From Symbiodinium natans (taxonomy: Eukaryota; Sar; Dinophyceae; Suessiales; Symbiodiniaceae): a DNA stretch of 32,878 nt. A model generated the notes under the pieces. It was not told the origin of the DNA. It did not search any database and was given only the letters and a program-made list of their open reading frames with translations. Shown here piece after piece: positions 14,166 through 22,154 of this stretch (its first letter is position 1; each line of letters starts with the position of its first letter). The stretch is from positions 77,501 to 110,378 of the forward strand of contig CAJNDS010000437.1 in the NCBI GenBank assembly GCA_905221605.1, written 5' to 3'. The translations under genes and the position numbers were made by a program.

Positions 14166-14204
14166 CCTCCCCCGTCTCTCCTCCGGACCCCCAAACCGCC
14201 CCCC

Positions 14205-14262
14205 GCAAGGAGATGCGCCTGGGCCTGGGTCTGGAGGTACTGCTGTCCCGACTGCAAGCAGG
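14205..14262 (-). CDS. GQQY module exon, copy 4
   Basis: Minus strand: GGTCCCCTGCTTGCAG acceptor, then SGQQYLQTQAQAHLLAGGG. A four-residue insertion (TQAQ) separates QYLQ from AH. Serine codon TCG replaces TCC of copy 1 (silent). Confidence 0.4.
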
Positions 14263-14289
14263 GGACCACATGACACCCAGAAACCCATA

Positions 14290-14350
14290 AGGGTCTAGGG
14301 TTTAGAGTTTAGGGTTTAGGGTTTAGGGTTTAGGGTTTAGGGTTTAGAGC
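14290..14350 (+). repeat. Short ITS, TTTAGGG
   Basis: Eight units. Confidence 0.9.
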
Positions 14351-14666
14351 TAGGGGAAGCCGACCCAATCTTTGTAAACTCCATCGATCCCAGCCACCAA
14401 AAATTTTGAACGCCCAGACCGTTGGCCGCAAAGTCCAACGTCCCAAGCCTCCCAGGCCTCAACCCGCCTCCCCCACACAAGCCTTTTGTCAACACCATTT
14501 GTTGAGGGTGTAGGGTTTAGGGTTCCTAGAGAGTTCAGGGTTTAGCTAGGGATTGAGGGATGAGCCCTCCAAAAAACCGTGCTTCAGGTTGCAGGGATGT
14601 AGAGTTGAAAGACCCTGCGGTGAATAGCGGCCCAGGAAGCCCGATATCAACCCTTAGTTCAGGAGT

Positions 14667-14712
14667 ACCAAACCCTAAACCCTAAACCCTAAACCCTAAA
14701 CCCTAAACCCTC
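14667..14712 (-). repeat. Short ITS, CCCTAAA
   Basis: Six units. Confidence 0.9.
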
Positions 14713-14795
14713 TTGAGCTACAGGGATCCCCATGAAGAATTGAAGGCACATTCCTGAGTTGGAGGGTCTCGGGCTTTCCGGGCAGCGCATCAAGA

Positions 14796-14855
14796 TAAAC
14801 CCTAAACCCTAAACCCTAAACCCTAAACCCTAAACCCTAAACCCTAAACCCCCAA
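14796..14855 (-). repeat. Short ITS, CCCTAAA
   Basis: Eight units. The unique stretches on either side (14352-14500, 14555-14660 and 14856-14960) show nothing I can name. Confidence 0.9.
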
Positions 14856-14965
14856 ACATTAAAACTGAAACATTACAGTTTATAAGCTGCTGCTGCTTCC
14901 CCTTCAACCCTCGCACCTTGAGCCACCAAGCCCAAGGCCCAAACTACTTTGAGTATGGGAATTTT

Positions 14966-15145
14966 GGGGTTTAGGGTTTAGGGTTTAGGGTTTAGGGTTT
15001 AGGGTTTAGGGTTTAGGGTTTAGGGTTTAGGGTTTAGGGTTTAGGGTTTAGGGTTTAGGGTTAGGGTTTAGGGTTTAGGGTTTTTAGGGTTTAGGGTTTA
15101 GGGTTAGGGTTTTAGGGGTTTTACGGGTTTAGCGGTTTAGGGTGT
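14966..15145 (+). repeat. ITS, TTTAGGG array
   Basis: About 22 units with TTTTTAGGG and TTAGGG slips in the right third. Confidence 0.95.
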
Positions 15146-15188
15146 GTTTTAAAATATTACAATCACTCAAAGTAGGGAGGGTGGTGCG

Positions 15189-15208
15189 GGGGGGGGGGGG
15201 GGGGGGGT
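15189..15208 (+). repeat. Poly-G tract
   Basis: About 19 G, followed by two GGGGCCCTAAAC units. Confidence 0.9.
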
Positions 15209-15225
15209 GGGGCCCTAAACGGGGC

Positions 15226-15430
15226 CCTAAACGCCTAAACCCTAAACCCTAAACCCTGAACCCTAAACCCCGGCGCCTGGACGTACTGCACGGGCTGCCT
15301 TAGCTGGCGAGCTCTCCGAACCCTCAACCCTAAACCCTAAACCCTGAACCCTAAACCCTAAACCCTGAACCCTAAACCCTAAACCCTAAACCCTGAACCC
15401 TAAACCCTAAACCCTTACACCCCAAACCCG
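15226..15430 (-). repeat. Two ITS blocks around a short island
   Basis: CCCTAAA with regular CCCTGAA variants, interrupted at 15270-15312 by GQQY copy 5. Confidence 0.85.
15270..15312 (-). CDS. GQQY module exon, copy 5 (degenerate)
   Basis: Minus strand reads RQLRQPVQYVQAPG; GCTAAGGCAG would be the acceptor. QYVQA is kept, GQ is changed to PV. The copy is embedded directly between two ITS blocks. Confidence 0.35.
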
Positions 15431-15516
15431 AAAACCCTGAATCGGCCTTTTGGACTCCCTTCCGCCCTGCTGTGGTTGTTCAGGGTCGTTCAAGGGGTCT
15501 TCCGAGGTTCGCAGAG

Positions 15517-15635
15517 GTTTAGGGTTTAGGGTTTAGGGCTTAGGGCTTAGGGTTTCGGGTTTCGGGTTTCGGGTTTCGGGCTTCGGGCTTCGGGCTTCGG
15601 GTTTCGGGTTTCGGGTTTCGGGCTCGGGGCAGAGC
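15517..15635 (+). repeat. Variant array TTTCGGG / CTTCGGG
   Basis: After three TTTAGGG and two CTTAGGG units, twelve units carry C at the fourth position: TTTCGGG, then CTTCGGG, then TTTCGGG, in homogeneous stretches. Confidence 0.9.
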
Positions 15636-15857
15636 ACATGTGTGGAATCGGGTTGGGGATCCGCCGACCCTGGCGGCGTGTTGGATGGGAAAAGGAGGTG
15701 AAAACCTCCTCTTTCCCTCTTTACCCCTCAAAACGGGGGGTGGAGGTAGGTGGGGTCCCCGGGCAGCCTGGCGGGCCATCACACACAGGCAGATAACTGA
15801 CCATAGCGGTTTCGCTAGGGGGCTTTGTCCCCCACCCCCCCCCCCCCCCCTACTCAA
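15540..15857 (-). CDS. Possible 105-codon ORF with ITS-encoded tail
   Basis: A minus ATG frame starts in a G tract (GGGGGGG), passes through unique sequence (LAKPLWSVICLCVMARQAAR) and ends in about 30 residues of RNPKPET repeats encoded by the TTTCGGG array. Only the middle is non-repetitive. A 105-codon plus frame overlaps it and ends in Pro runs. Neither is strongly supported. Confidence 0.25.
   Translation of the reverse strand: MSRGGGGGGGQSPLAKPLWSVICLCVMARQAARGPHLPPPPVLRGKEGKRRFSPPFPIQHAARVGGSPTRFHTCALPRARNPKPETRSPKPEARNPKPETRNPKP
15687..15717. repeat. Hairpin with GAAA tetraloop
   Basis: GGGAAA-AGGAGGT, loop GAAA, ACCTCCT-c-TTTCCC: 13 pairs and a single bulge. A CCGCC/GGCGG stem lies just upstream (15661-15676). 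It might act at RNA level. Confidence 0.5.
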
Positions 15858-15945
15858 CCCCCCCCCCCCCCCCCCGCCTACCCCCCTACCCCCCTACCCC
15901 CCCCCCCCACCAACTTTACCCCCCTACCCCCCCCCCACCAACTTT
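15830..15945 (+). repeat. C-rich tracts with duplicated spacer
   Basis: Long C runs with CCACCAACTTT repeated near 15907 and 15933, and a TACCCCCC repeat between. Confidence 0.85.
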
Positions 15946-16360
15946 GGCATCCTTTGACCTAACGAACGCGTTTAAACCTTTCAACTATGCTCCAGCAGGG
16001 GTCGGCGGCTTGAGCCGGAGGCTCTTAAATCGGGGCACGCCCGTGGTCCGACGCCGTTAGGCGCCAGCCCTAGCTTTAGCTATAGCGGGGGGGGGTTAAG
16101 CCGCTGACCCGGTTGGCTCCCCAACATCCGGCTCCAAATGCGGCTCCCGAAGGGCATCATGTTTCAGGTACATTTTTTATCGCGAAAAACGCGCTATTTC
16201 CCACCGAATTTGGGCTCCGGGACGCATTTTTTGGGTGCCCCATGGGGGGTCCCAAAAACGACCCCGGAGAGCATCATCGACTCTCTTTTTCAACTTTGGC
16301 CAAACACGCGTTGTTGATGTTTTTTGGGTGGCATTGGCCACCCCAAAGGACCCCACAAGA
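15946..16360. other. ITS-free island, several overlapping ORFs
   Basis: The plus strand has an 86-codon ATG frame (16113-16373; GTFFIAKNALFPTEFGLRDA). The minus strand has a 66-codon ATG frame (16177-16377) and an 88-codon one (16274-16540; LIGAYAGLKTEMSVTARKPR). They overlap heavily and none has an independent paralogue, so I do not choose. Confidence 0.3.
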
Positions 16361-16362
16361 GC

Positions 16363-16547
16363 GCGCATCATGAGCATCAGCGGGTTGGGTTTTGGGTTTC
16401 GGATGCGGCTGAGAGCTTGGAAAACACAGAAATCGCTGTAAATACCGTGGTTTTCGTGCTGTTACGGACATTTCCGTTTTGAGGCCGGCATATGCCCCTA
16501 TAAGCCACGCATGCCTGGAGGCGGAGCCGCTGATGCTCATGATGCGC
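16363..16547. mobile_element. Element with perfect 21-bp inverted termini
   Basis: GCGCATCATGAGCATCAGCG plus one G (16363-16383) is exactly inverted at 16527-16547, enclosing 143 nt. Parts of the arms (GCGCATCAT, GAGCATCAGC) recur five more times between 16.15 and 17.26 kb. It could be a non-autonomous transposon or a product of local inversion. Confidence 0.65.
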
Positions 16548-16557
16548 GGCCGGGCGG

Positions 16558-16735
16558 GGGGCCAGGGCGCGCATCATCGAGGCTTCGTTTCTCTTTAAAA
16601 AACCGGGGGGCGAGCATCAGCAGCATCAGTGGCTCCGGAAAGGGTTTCGGGCGGCAGGATTTCGAAGGATGCTGGCATAACTCCATAACATGGCACTCGA
16701 CATGCGCGCGCACGCGCGCGCGCGCGGAAAACGCA
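16558..16735 (+). repeat. Local duplication, copy A
   Basis: About 175 nt matching 17181-17350 at roughly 95 per cent. Shared landmarks are GCGCATCATCGAGGCTTCG, GGCTCCGGAAAGGGTTTCGG and CATAACATGGCACTCGACAT, ending in an alternating GC tract. Confidence 0.9.
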
Positions 16736-16770
16736 CCAGTTCCCCCCCGCGCGCGCGCGCGCGCGCGCGC
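16704..16770. repeat. Alternating GC tracts
   Basis: GCGCGCGCACGCGCGCGC and, after AAAACGCACCAGTTCCCC, GC repeated over about 22 nt. The AAAACGCACCAGTTCCCC sequence is itself duplicated (16727, 16771). Alternating purine-pyrimidine GC favours Z-DNA. Confidence 0.85.
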
Positions 16771-16787
16771 AAAACGCACCAGTTCCC

Positions 16788-17146
16788 CCATGGCTTCCCT
16801 GGCCCCATGGCCCATGGACCCATGGCTCCTGGCCCCGTAGCTCTAGCTCTTTCAGCTGACTTTAAAGGGCTGCCATGGACCCATGGCTCCTGGCCCCATG
16901 GTCTGGCCCCAGGCACCTGGAAGTTCTATCAGCTAGCTGACTTAAAGGGCTGACCTCTGGGCCATGACTCTGAACCGACTAAGTCGCTCCGCCCGCTCCG
17001 CCCACCCCGGACCCATGGCTCCCTGGCCCCATGGCTCAGGCTCCTGGCCCTATGGTCCCGTAGCTCTTGGCCTCAGGGTCCATGCTCCCATGACCCCATG
17101 CCCCTGGACCCTGGTCCCACAGCTCTTTCAGCTGACTTTAAAGGGC
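16788..17146 (+). repeat. CCATGG-rich and TTTAAAGGGC repeats
   Basis: CCCATGGCTCCTGGCCCC-like units repeat many times. AGCTCTTTCAGCTGACTTTA, then AAGGGC, is at 16845-16870 and 17121-17146, with a diverged third copy at 16924-16951. No protein reading is convincing. Confidence 0.8.
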
Positions 17147-17180
17147 GCCATACATGCCCGCCCGCGCCGTTGTTTGTTGT

Positions 17181-17365
17181 TGGGGGCCAGGGTGCGCATC
17201 ATCGAGGCTTCGTTTCTCTTTGGGGACCCGGGGGGCGAGCATCAGCAGCATCAGCGGCTCCGGAAAGGGTTTCGGGCGGCAGGATTTCGAAGGATGCTGG
17301 CATAACTCCATAACATGGCACTCGACATGCGCGCACACGCGCGCGCGCACGCGCGCCCGCGCGTC
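17181..17365 (+). repeat. Local duplication, copy B
   Basis: Second copy of 16558-16735. Differs mainly where copy A has TTTAAAAAACC and B has TTTGGGGACC, and in its GC/AC dinucleotide end (17328-17365). Confidence 0.9.
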
Positions 17366-17609
17366 TAATGTTCAACTATTGGCTGAGTAAGGTGCTGACG
17401 ATCATGCACATGAACACCTCCACGGTGTTTGCGAACGTGAAAACTGTACATGCACACTTCCACAGTGTGGCCATGCACCTCCACGGTGTTTCTGAACATG
17501 AACACCTCCACGGTGTTTGCGAACGTGAAAACTGTACATGCACACTTCCACAGTGTGGCCATGCACCGCCACGGTGTTTCTGAACATGAACACCTCCACG
17601 GTGTTTGCG

Positions 17610-17665
<56 letters not shown>

Positions 17666-17804
17666 GGCTGAGTAAGGTGCTGACGATCATGCACATGAAC
17701 ACCTCCACGGTGTTTGCGAACGTGCAAGCTGTACATGCACACTTCCACAGTGTTGCCATGCACCTCCACGGTGTTTCTGAACATGAACACCTCCACGGTG
17801 TTTG

Positions 17805-17871
<67 letters not shown>

Positions 17872-18267
17872 GCTGCTGCTGTGCTTGCTGCCGTTGTCCT
17901 GCTGCTGGTGGGCGTGCCCGGCTGTGGGCGACAGCCCGTTAGATTGAGGTTTCGGCCGAAACCCTAAGCCCCAAACCTCCTCTCCCCTCAGCCCTACACC
18001 CCACATAGACCCTCCTAAGCCTGGCCCTGGCCCTGTCACCTTACCCCTTCGCGCCAAGCCAAGCTGTTCACTGCCTGTGTTCCCTGGCCCTGCCTCCCTG
18101 GCTTTAGCCCCTTCGCGCCAACCAATCCTCGCTGCCTTTGTCTGTTCCTGGCCCATCCCTGGCCATAGCCCCTTCGCGCCAACCCAAGCTGTCTTCGCTG
18201 ACCCTGCCTCGCCTTTCCGTCTGCTGCAGCTTTGTGCCTGGTCCACGCACCTTGTGGAGGTCCCCAA
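17365..18267 (-). CDS. Long low-complexity ORF, doubtful
   Basis: The longest frame in the window: 300 codons from an ATG at 18267. The first third is Gly/Ala/Arg-rich from a 62-bp tandem repeat, then a run of Asn, then NTVEVFMFRNTVEVHGHTVE-type repeats, then a run of Thr, then the same repeats again. All frames are open because the AAC/ACA/CAA repeats lack stops. I see no conserved domain, and repeat expansion explains the length. A secreted or structural repeat protein is not excluded. Confidence 0.2.
17409..17804 (+). repeat. 88-bp tandem repeats split by TTG expansion
   Basis: Two full 88-bp units (17409-17496, 17497-17584) and a part unit run into a TTG array. Then TTGGCTGAGTAAGGTGCTGA (also at 17379) restarts the pattern with one unit and a part unit (17694-17804). 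Units carry CCACAGTGTGG palindromes and CTCCACGGTG motifs. The whole 17379-17607 block looks duplicated together with its TTG tail. Confidence 0.9.
17608..17667 (+). repeat. TTG microsatellite 1
   Basis: About 20 TTG triplets. Confidence 0.95.
17804..17880 (+). repeat. TTG microsatellite 2
   Basis: About 22 TTG triplets, then TGC triplets. Confidence 0.95.
18044..18230 (+). repeat. 62-bp tandem repeat, three copies
   Basis: CCCCTTCGCGCCAA starts units at 18044, 18108 and 18169; each continues with CCAAGCTGT- and CCTGGCCC-like parts. Confidence 0.8.
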
Positions 18268-18504
18268 AAGGGCGTGAGTGCTGACTCATGTGATGCTTTG
18301 TAAAACAAACAAGGTCTTAACTCCTTGGGAGTTGTAAGTGGGCGGTCTTGGGGTGGGTAGGTCTGCAGACTACCGCTCGCCCAAAGCGCGCTTCCGTTTG
18401 GCACGCCCTAAACCCTAAACCCTAAACCGCGAAGGCATGGATAGTTCCGGATTCTGAGCCCCGAAACTTGAGCCCTGGACTCAGCTGCACTTGGACTCTG
18501 TTAT

Positions 18505-18798
18505 ATAGGGTTCTGGGTTTGCGGGTTTAGGGTATAGGGTTCAGGGTTTGCGGGTTGAGGGTTTAGGGTTCAGGGTTCAGGGCTCAGGGCTTAGGGTTTA
18601 GGGTTTAGGGTTCAGGGTTTAGGGTTTAGGGTTTAGGGTTTAGGGTTTAGGGTTTAGGGTTTAGGGTTTAGGGTTTAGGGTTTAGGGTTTAGGTTAGGGT
18701 TTAGGGTTTAGGGTTTAGGGTTTAGGGTTTAGGGTTTAGGGTTTAGGGTTTAGGGTTTAGGGTTTAGGGTTTAGGGTTTAGGGTTTAGGGTTTAGGGC
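18505..18798 (+). repeat. Long ITS, TTTAGGG array
   Basis: Degenerate left third, then about 28 nearly perfect units. Marks the return of ITS after the 15.9-18.4 kb segment. Confidence 0.95.
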
Positions 18799-18981
18799 AT
18801 TCTTTATCTCAGCTGTTTTTTCGCAACCTGTCAACCGAAAATCCTCCCCATGAACTCTGAACCTTAAACCCAAAGCATCCGAGGGACTGCATCGCGGCGG
18901 GATACGTCACCTTGGCGGTTCAATTCTCGGGACACTGGGCGGTTTTGGTTTGGGGGCTTCGGATGTTGGGGGGGTTTTAGG

Positions 18982-19209
18982 GTGGGGAGTTTAGGGGGTT
19001 TGCAGGGCTTAGGGTTTTTAGGGAGGCTTAAGGGGGGTTGGGGGGTGAGAGACTCAAGGATTCAGTGTTTGGGCAGTCCGACAAGTTGCCAGGCGCGCGT
19101 GCTTTTCAAACGAGCATGCCCTTCAAAACATCCAACCTGCAAAGCATCCAAGAAACATGCACAGCGCAAGCGCCTCAACCCTAATAAAAGCCCAAAGCGT
19201 GCTCCTTAA
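18982..19209 (+). CDS. Possible plus-strand ORF with Lys/Arg tail
   Basis: Plus frame; the first 30 codons are drifted ITS, the rest reads SCQARVLFKRACPSKHPTCK, then ASKKHAQRKRLNPNKS. If real, the exon starts near the acceptor-like TTTGGGCAG at 19067-19075. The basic tail could be a localisation signal or chance. Confidence 0.25.
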   Translation: MGSLGGLQGLGFLGRLKGGWGVRDSRIQCLGSPTSCQARVLFKRACPSKHPTCKASKKHAQRKRLNPNKSPKRAP

Positions 19210-19259
19210 CCGCTCGACACCCTGGACCCTGAGGACCCCAAAACCGCACAGGGTCTTTC

Positions 19260-19390
19260 AGATTTGGGGTTAGGTGAGGGTTTAGGGTTCAGGGTTTCGG
19301 GTTTGGGGTTTCGGGTTTAGGGTTTAGGGTTTAGGGTTAGTAGGGTGAGTAGGGTTAGTAGGGTTTGTAGGGTTAGTAGGTTTAGTAGGG
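19260..19390 (+). repeat. Degenerate ITS with TTAGTAGGG units
   Basis: TTTAGGG and TTTCGGG units, then a distinct GGGTTAGTA nonamer-like run (19335-19390). Confidence 0.85.
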
Positions 19391-19411
19391 TTTCTTTGAG
19401 ACCCAGTTGCA

Positions 19412-19530
19412 GGCTGAGCCATGACGGTCGCAACGCCAGAGAGCGAATCGGAGTGCGGAAATCACTTTCGGGGCCGATGGCTGCGGGAGGCTCTTGAGGG
19501 TTTCTACGAGGGGGGATGAGGGGGTTTAGG
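19412..19530. repeat. Dispersed 130-nt repeat, copy 2 (possible exon)
   Basis: Partner of 41-175. Plus frame MTVATPESESECGNHFRGRW then LREALEGFYEGG to a TGA; minus frame SGVATVMAQPATG. The length difference from copy 1 is 3 nt, which keeps frame. Confidence 0.6.
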
Positions 19531-19535
19531 GTTTA

Positions 19536-19805
19536 GGGTTTAGGGTTTAGGGTTTAGGGTTTAGGGTTTCGGGTTCAGGGTTTAGGGTTGGGGTTAGGGT
19601 TAGGGTTGAAGGTTCAGAGGGGCATGGTGGGGTGCAGGGTCTAGGGTTTGGCATGCCTGGGTTCGGGCTGCAGGTGGTAGAGGTGGGGCCTGAGGGTGTT
19701 GCGGTTCTTGGGTTTCAGGCTTTTGGGGTCTGGGATGTAGATGGCTTCGGGTTTAGGGTTTAGGGTTTAGGGTTTGGGGTTTGGGTTTTAGGGTTTAGGG
19801 GTTAC
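19536..19805 (+). repeat. Degenerate ITS blocks
   Basis: Clean TTTAGGG at 19526-19565 and 19748-19775; drifted in between. Confidence 0.8.
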
Positions 19806-19835
19806 GGGGGTCTTTTTGTGGAGGCATTGGCCGGA

Positions 19836-19853
19836 GACGGCGTCTACGCCGTC
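19836..19853. repeat. Perfect 8-bp hairpin
   Basis: GACGGCGT, CT, ACGCCGTC. A similar GACGCCGTTAGGCGCC occurs at 16048-16065. Neither is a recognised terminator or RNA. Confidence 0.5.
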
Positions 19854-19977
19854 AGGCGGAGTCTTTTGGAGCGTGTGCGAAAGCGAGATTCCTGCAAGGT
19901 GGCGTTACGAGGCCCAAGAGCAACGCAGCAGAGCCGAGGAGTGAAAAGGGTGCCCTTTTTGAGCTAGATTGGGCTTC

Positions 19978-20130
19978 TAAGGGAACCTAAAGCCTAAAAT
20001 CCTTTTAAAAAAAAGTTTAGGGTTCCTAAGCCCTAAGCCCTAAGCCCTAAGCCCTAAGCCCTAAGCCCTAAACCCTAAACCCTAAACCCTAAACCCTAAA
20101 CCCTAAGGGCCTACTCTGGGCCCTAGCTTA
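19978..20130. repeat. Dispersed repeat split by a CCCTAAG/CCCTAAA array
   Basis: Left part matches 12229 and right part (GGGCCTACTCTGGGCCCTAG) matches 12262. Between them lies a 75-nt array (20030-20105): six CCCTAAG units followed by five CCCTAAA units. Confidence 0.55.
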
Positions 20131-20134
20131 GCGG

Positions 20135-20219
20135 GGGCTCTTATACTAAGAGTCCTTATTAAGGATTATCAGAAGGGGTCACTACAATCCCTGTTAAAGG
20201 CTGTTAGCATCAGGTGTCT
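20135..20219. mobile_element. MITE family M, copy 3a
   Basis: CTTATACTAAGAGTCCTTAT to AATCCCTGTTAAAGGCTGTT, then AGCATCAGG. Arms degenerate relative to copy 4. Confidence 0.6.
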
Positions 20220-20229
20220 TTTAAGATAT

Positions 20230-20316
20230 CCCCCTTGTACTAAGAGTCCTTAATGGATTATCATAAGGGGTTCCTATAGTCCCTCCTAAAGGCTGTTAGG
20301 ATCAGGGGGAACATCC
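20230..20316. mobile_element. MITE family M, copy 3b
   Basis: Second copy in direct tandem: CCCCCTTGTACTAAGAGTCC to GGCTGTTAGGATCAGGGGGA, then ACATCC. AAGATATCCC occurs three times between and after the copies. Confidence 0.65.
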
Positions 20317-20353
20317 TAAAAGATATCCCTGGAGTTCTCTGTTAAGATATCCC

Positions 20354-20430
20354 TAAACCCTCAGCCCTAAACCCTAAACCCTAAACCCTAAACCCTAAAC
20401 CCCAAACCCTAAACCCTAAACCCCTGAGTT
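20354..20430 (-). repeat. ITS, CCCTAAA array
   Basis: Ten units. Confidence 0.95.
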
Positions 20431-20559
20431 CTTTTCGCGGTTTTGGTTTGTTGGTTCCCACCTCACAGAAGAGGCTCACTCTCAGTCATCGGCGCCCCGA
20501 GAGCAGGCGCCCGTGCGGCATGGGCTTCCCGAGGCAGGCAAGGGCTCGGCAGAGGAACG

Positions 20560-20830
20560 CTTAGGGTTCAGGGTTCAGGGTTGAGGGTTTAGGGTTTAGG
20601 GTTTAGGGTTTAGGGTTTGGGGTTTGGGGTTTGGGGTTTAGGGTTTAGGGTTTAGGGTTTAGGGTTTAGGGTTGAGGGTTTAGGGTTTAGGGTTTAGGGT
20701 TCGGGCTTGGGGTTTAGGGTTTCGGGCTTAGGGTTTAGGGTTCAGGGTTTAGGGTTTAAGGTTTAGGGTTGAGGTTGAGGGTTTAGGGCTTAGGGCTTAG
20801 GGTTTAGGGTTTCGGGTTTAGGGTTTCCCG
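20560..20830 (+). repeat. Long ITS with TTTGGGG and TTGAGGG patches
   Basis: About 37 units; runs of the same variant cluster together. Confidence 0.95.
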
Positions 20831-20888
20831 AAACAGGTGGCATCGCTCTTCTGCCCACCGGAAAAGAAAGAAGAGTCCCCCTTTTTTC

Positions 20889-21080
20889 TTAGAATCCGAA
20901 GAAACAGGGCGACCCCTGAACTTTGGAGGAGTAGACCCTCATGTATACTAAGGATCCTTTTTCATGAATTAGGGTATATATTCCTGAATTACGGGGCTTG
21001 GAAGATCTGGGTGATGGGGTTTTGGGGGGGAGTAAGGGCAAGGCACACGGGGGCCGAGCCCGGGGAAGCCCCCTCGACAT
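20889..21080 (-). CDS. Putative ORF with ATG, 63 residues
   Basis: Minus ATG frame (context GCCGACATG) encodes MSRGLPRARPPCALPLLPPK, then SKPRNSGIYTLIHEKGSLVY, stopping at TAA 20889-20891. It contains no telomeric sequence. A 91-codon plus frame (20837-21112) overlaps it, with an acceptor-like CGAAACAG at its start (EKKEESPFFLRIRRNRATPE). Both look protein-like. AAGGATCCTT (20952-20961) is a 10-bp palindrome inside. Confidence 0.32.
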   Translation of the reverse strand: MSRGLPRARPPCALPLLPPKTPSPRSSKPRNSGIYTLIHEKGSLVYMRVYSSKVQGSPCFFGF

Positions 21081-21089
21081 GTCGGCGCA

Positions 21090-21185
21090 GACCCCTAAAC
21101 CCTAAACCCTAAACCCTTAAACCCCTAACCCCTAAACCCTAAACCCTAAACCCTAAACCCTAAACCCTAAACCCTAAACCTACAG
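21090..21185 (-). repeat. ITS, CCCTAAA array
   Basis: About 13 units. Confidence 0.95.
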
Positions 21186-21194
21186 GGCACAGAC

Positions 21195-21302
21195 CTAGCA
21201 CCAGCCGGAGGACTTCTTCTTCTTGCTCCTTGGCTCAGGGGTGTTTAGGGCTTTTAGGGCTCCGGGCTGAGAATGCGGCAGCGTTCGGGGACAGAAAGCT
21301 TA
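21195..21302 (-). CDS. Gene B last exon: basic tail ending Trp-Cys
   Basis: Minus frame ends PRSKKKKSSGWC at TAG 21195-21197, matching PRSKKKKSSGCC of gene A (4640-4705). Thirty-one nucleotides are identical, glycine codons differ silently just beyond, and the penultimate Cys is replaced by Trp. If the CC of gene A is a lipid-anchor signal, this copy has lost half of it. Upstream codons are ITS-like, so the exon start is unknown. Confidence 0.45.
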
Positions 21303-21374
21303 TCTTTATCTTGGGGGGCGCAAGGCAGGGAAGAAGGGCCCTCATGCACCTATTTTAGGGGGTCACCTATTTTT

Positions 21375-21440
21375 AGCCCTAAACCCTAAACCCTACACCC
21401 TAAACCCTAAACCCCAAACCCTAAACCCCCAAATCCTAAG
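21375..21440 (-). repeat. Short ITS, CCCTAAA
   Basis: Eight units. 21441-22200 beyond it holds drifted ITS (21535-21690, 21888-21970, 22037-22080) and unique stretches in which I see nothing firm. Confidence 0.85.
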
Positions 21441-22154
21441 TGCCCTAAACGGCCCATGCACGCATATCACCCTTGAAGGGACTCGAGTGAACCCAACTCC
21501 CAACCTACTCCCTTACACCCCCTCCGGTTGCTGTGGGCTTAGGGTGTAGGGCTTAGGGCTTGGGGCTGAGGGCTTATGGGCTTATGGGTTGGGGCCTAGG
21601 AGCTTGCGGACTTGTTTTGTGGTGCTGAGCTTGTGGGCTTCGGATGCAGGGTGCTGGGTTCAGGGTTTAGGGCTTGCGCTAGCTTCCTCTCCACTCCCAT
21701 CCCACAAGCCCTGAGACCAAAACAAACCTTAAGATTTGAAGCCTCAAAAAAATATAATCCCTAAACCCACCCCAAACCTCACCAGTTTCCAATGGGGGAA
21801 TGAGCGACACTAAGGTATGAGGATAATGATTTTCCAACTTTATGGGGGTTACTGTAACACCCTAAGAACGAAAAACAAGTTCAGGTTTTAGGGTTGAAGG
21901 TTTAGGGTTTAGGGAATCGGGTTTCGAGAACCACCTAAGAACCACTCTAAGCCCTAAGCCCTCGGGGTTTAGAGGTTCCACACTGTAGAAGGCGTTGATG
22001 GGGTTTCATAGGGCTTTGTAAGAACTCATAGGGGTTTCCTAAACCCTAAACCCCAAACCCTAAAGCCTAAACCCTAAAGTTTACCAGGGTTTATCGGGGT
22101 TTGCAGGATTTATAGCAGTAACAACCGCCTAAGGCCCCTCAAAAACCCCAAGAG

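Noticed and set aside
11964-14262. Zinc-finger-like plus-strand motif YCCP[AD]CK
   Set aside because: The same islands read GQQY.QA on minus, where the variable position is always hydrophobic (V, L, M) and silent changes fit. On plus the neighbours flip between Cys-Thr, Trp-Arg and Cys-Met.
16113-16540. Overlapping 66-88-codon ORFs
   Set aside because: Three frames on two strands compete, and the similarity to neighbouring copies is at DNA level, so it cannot show which frame is coding.
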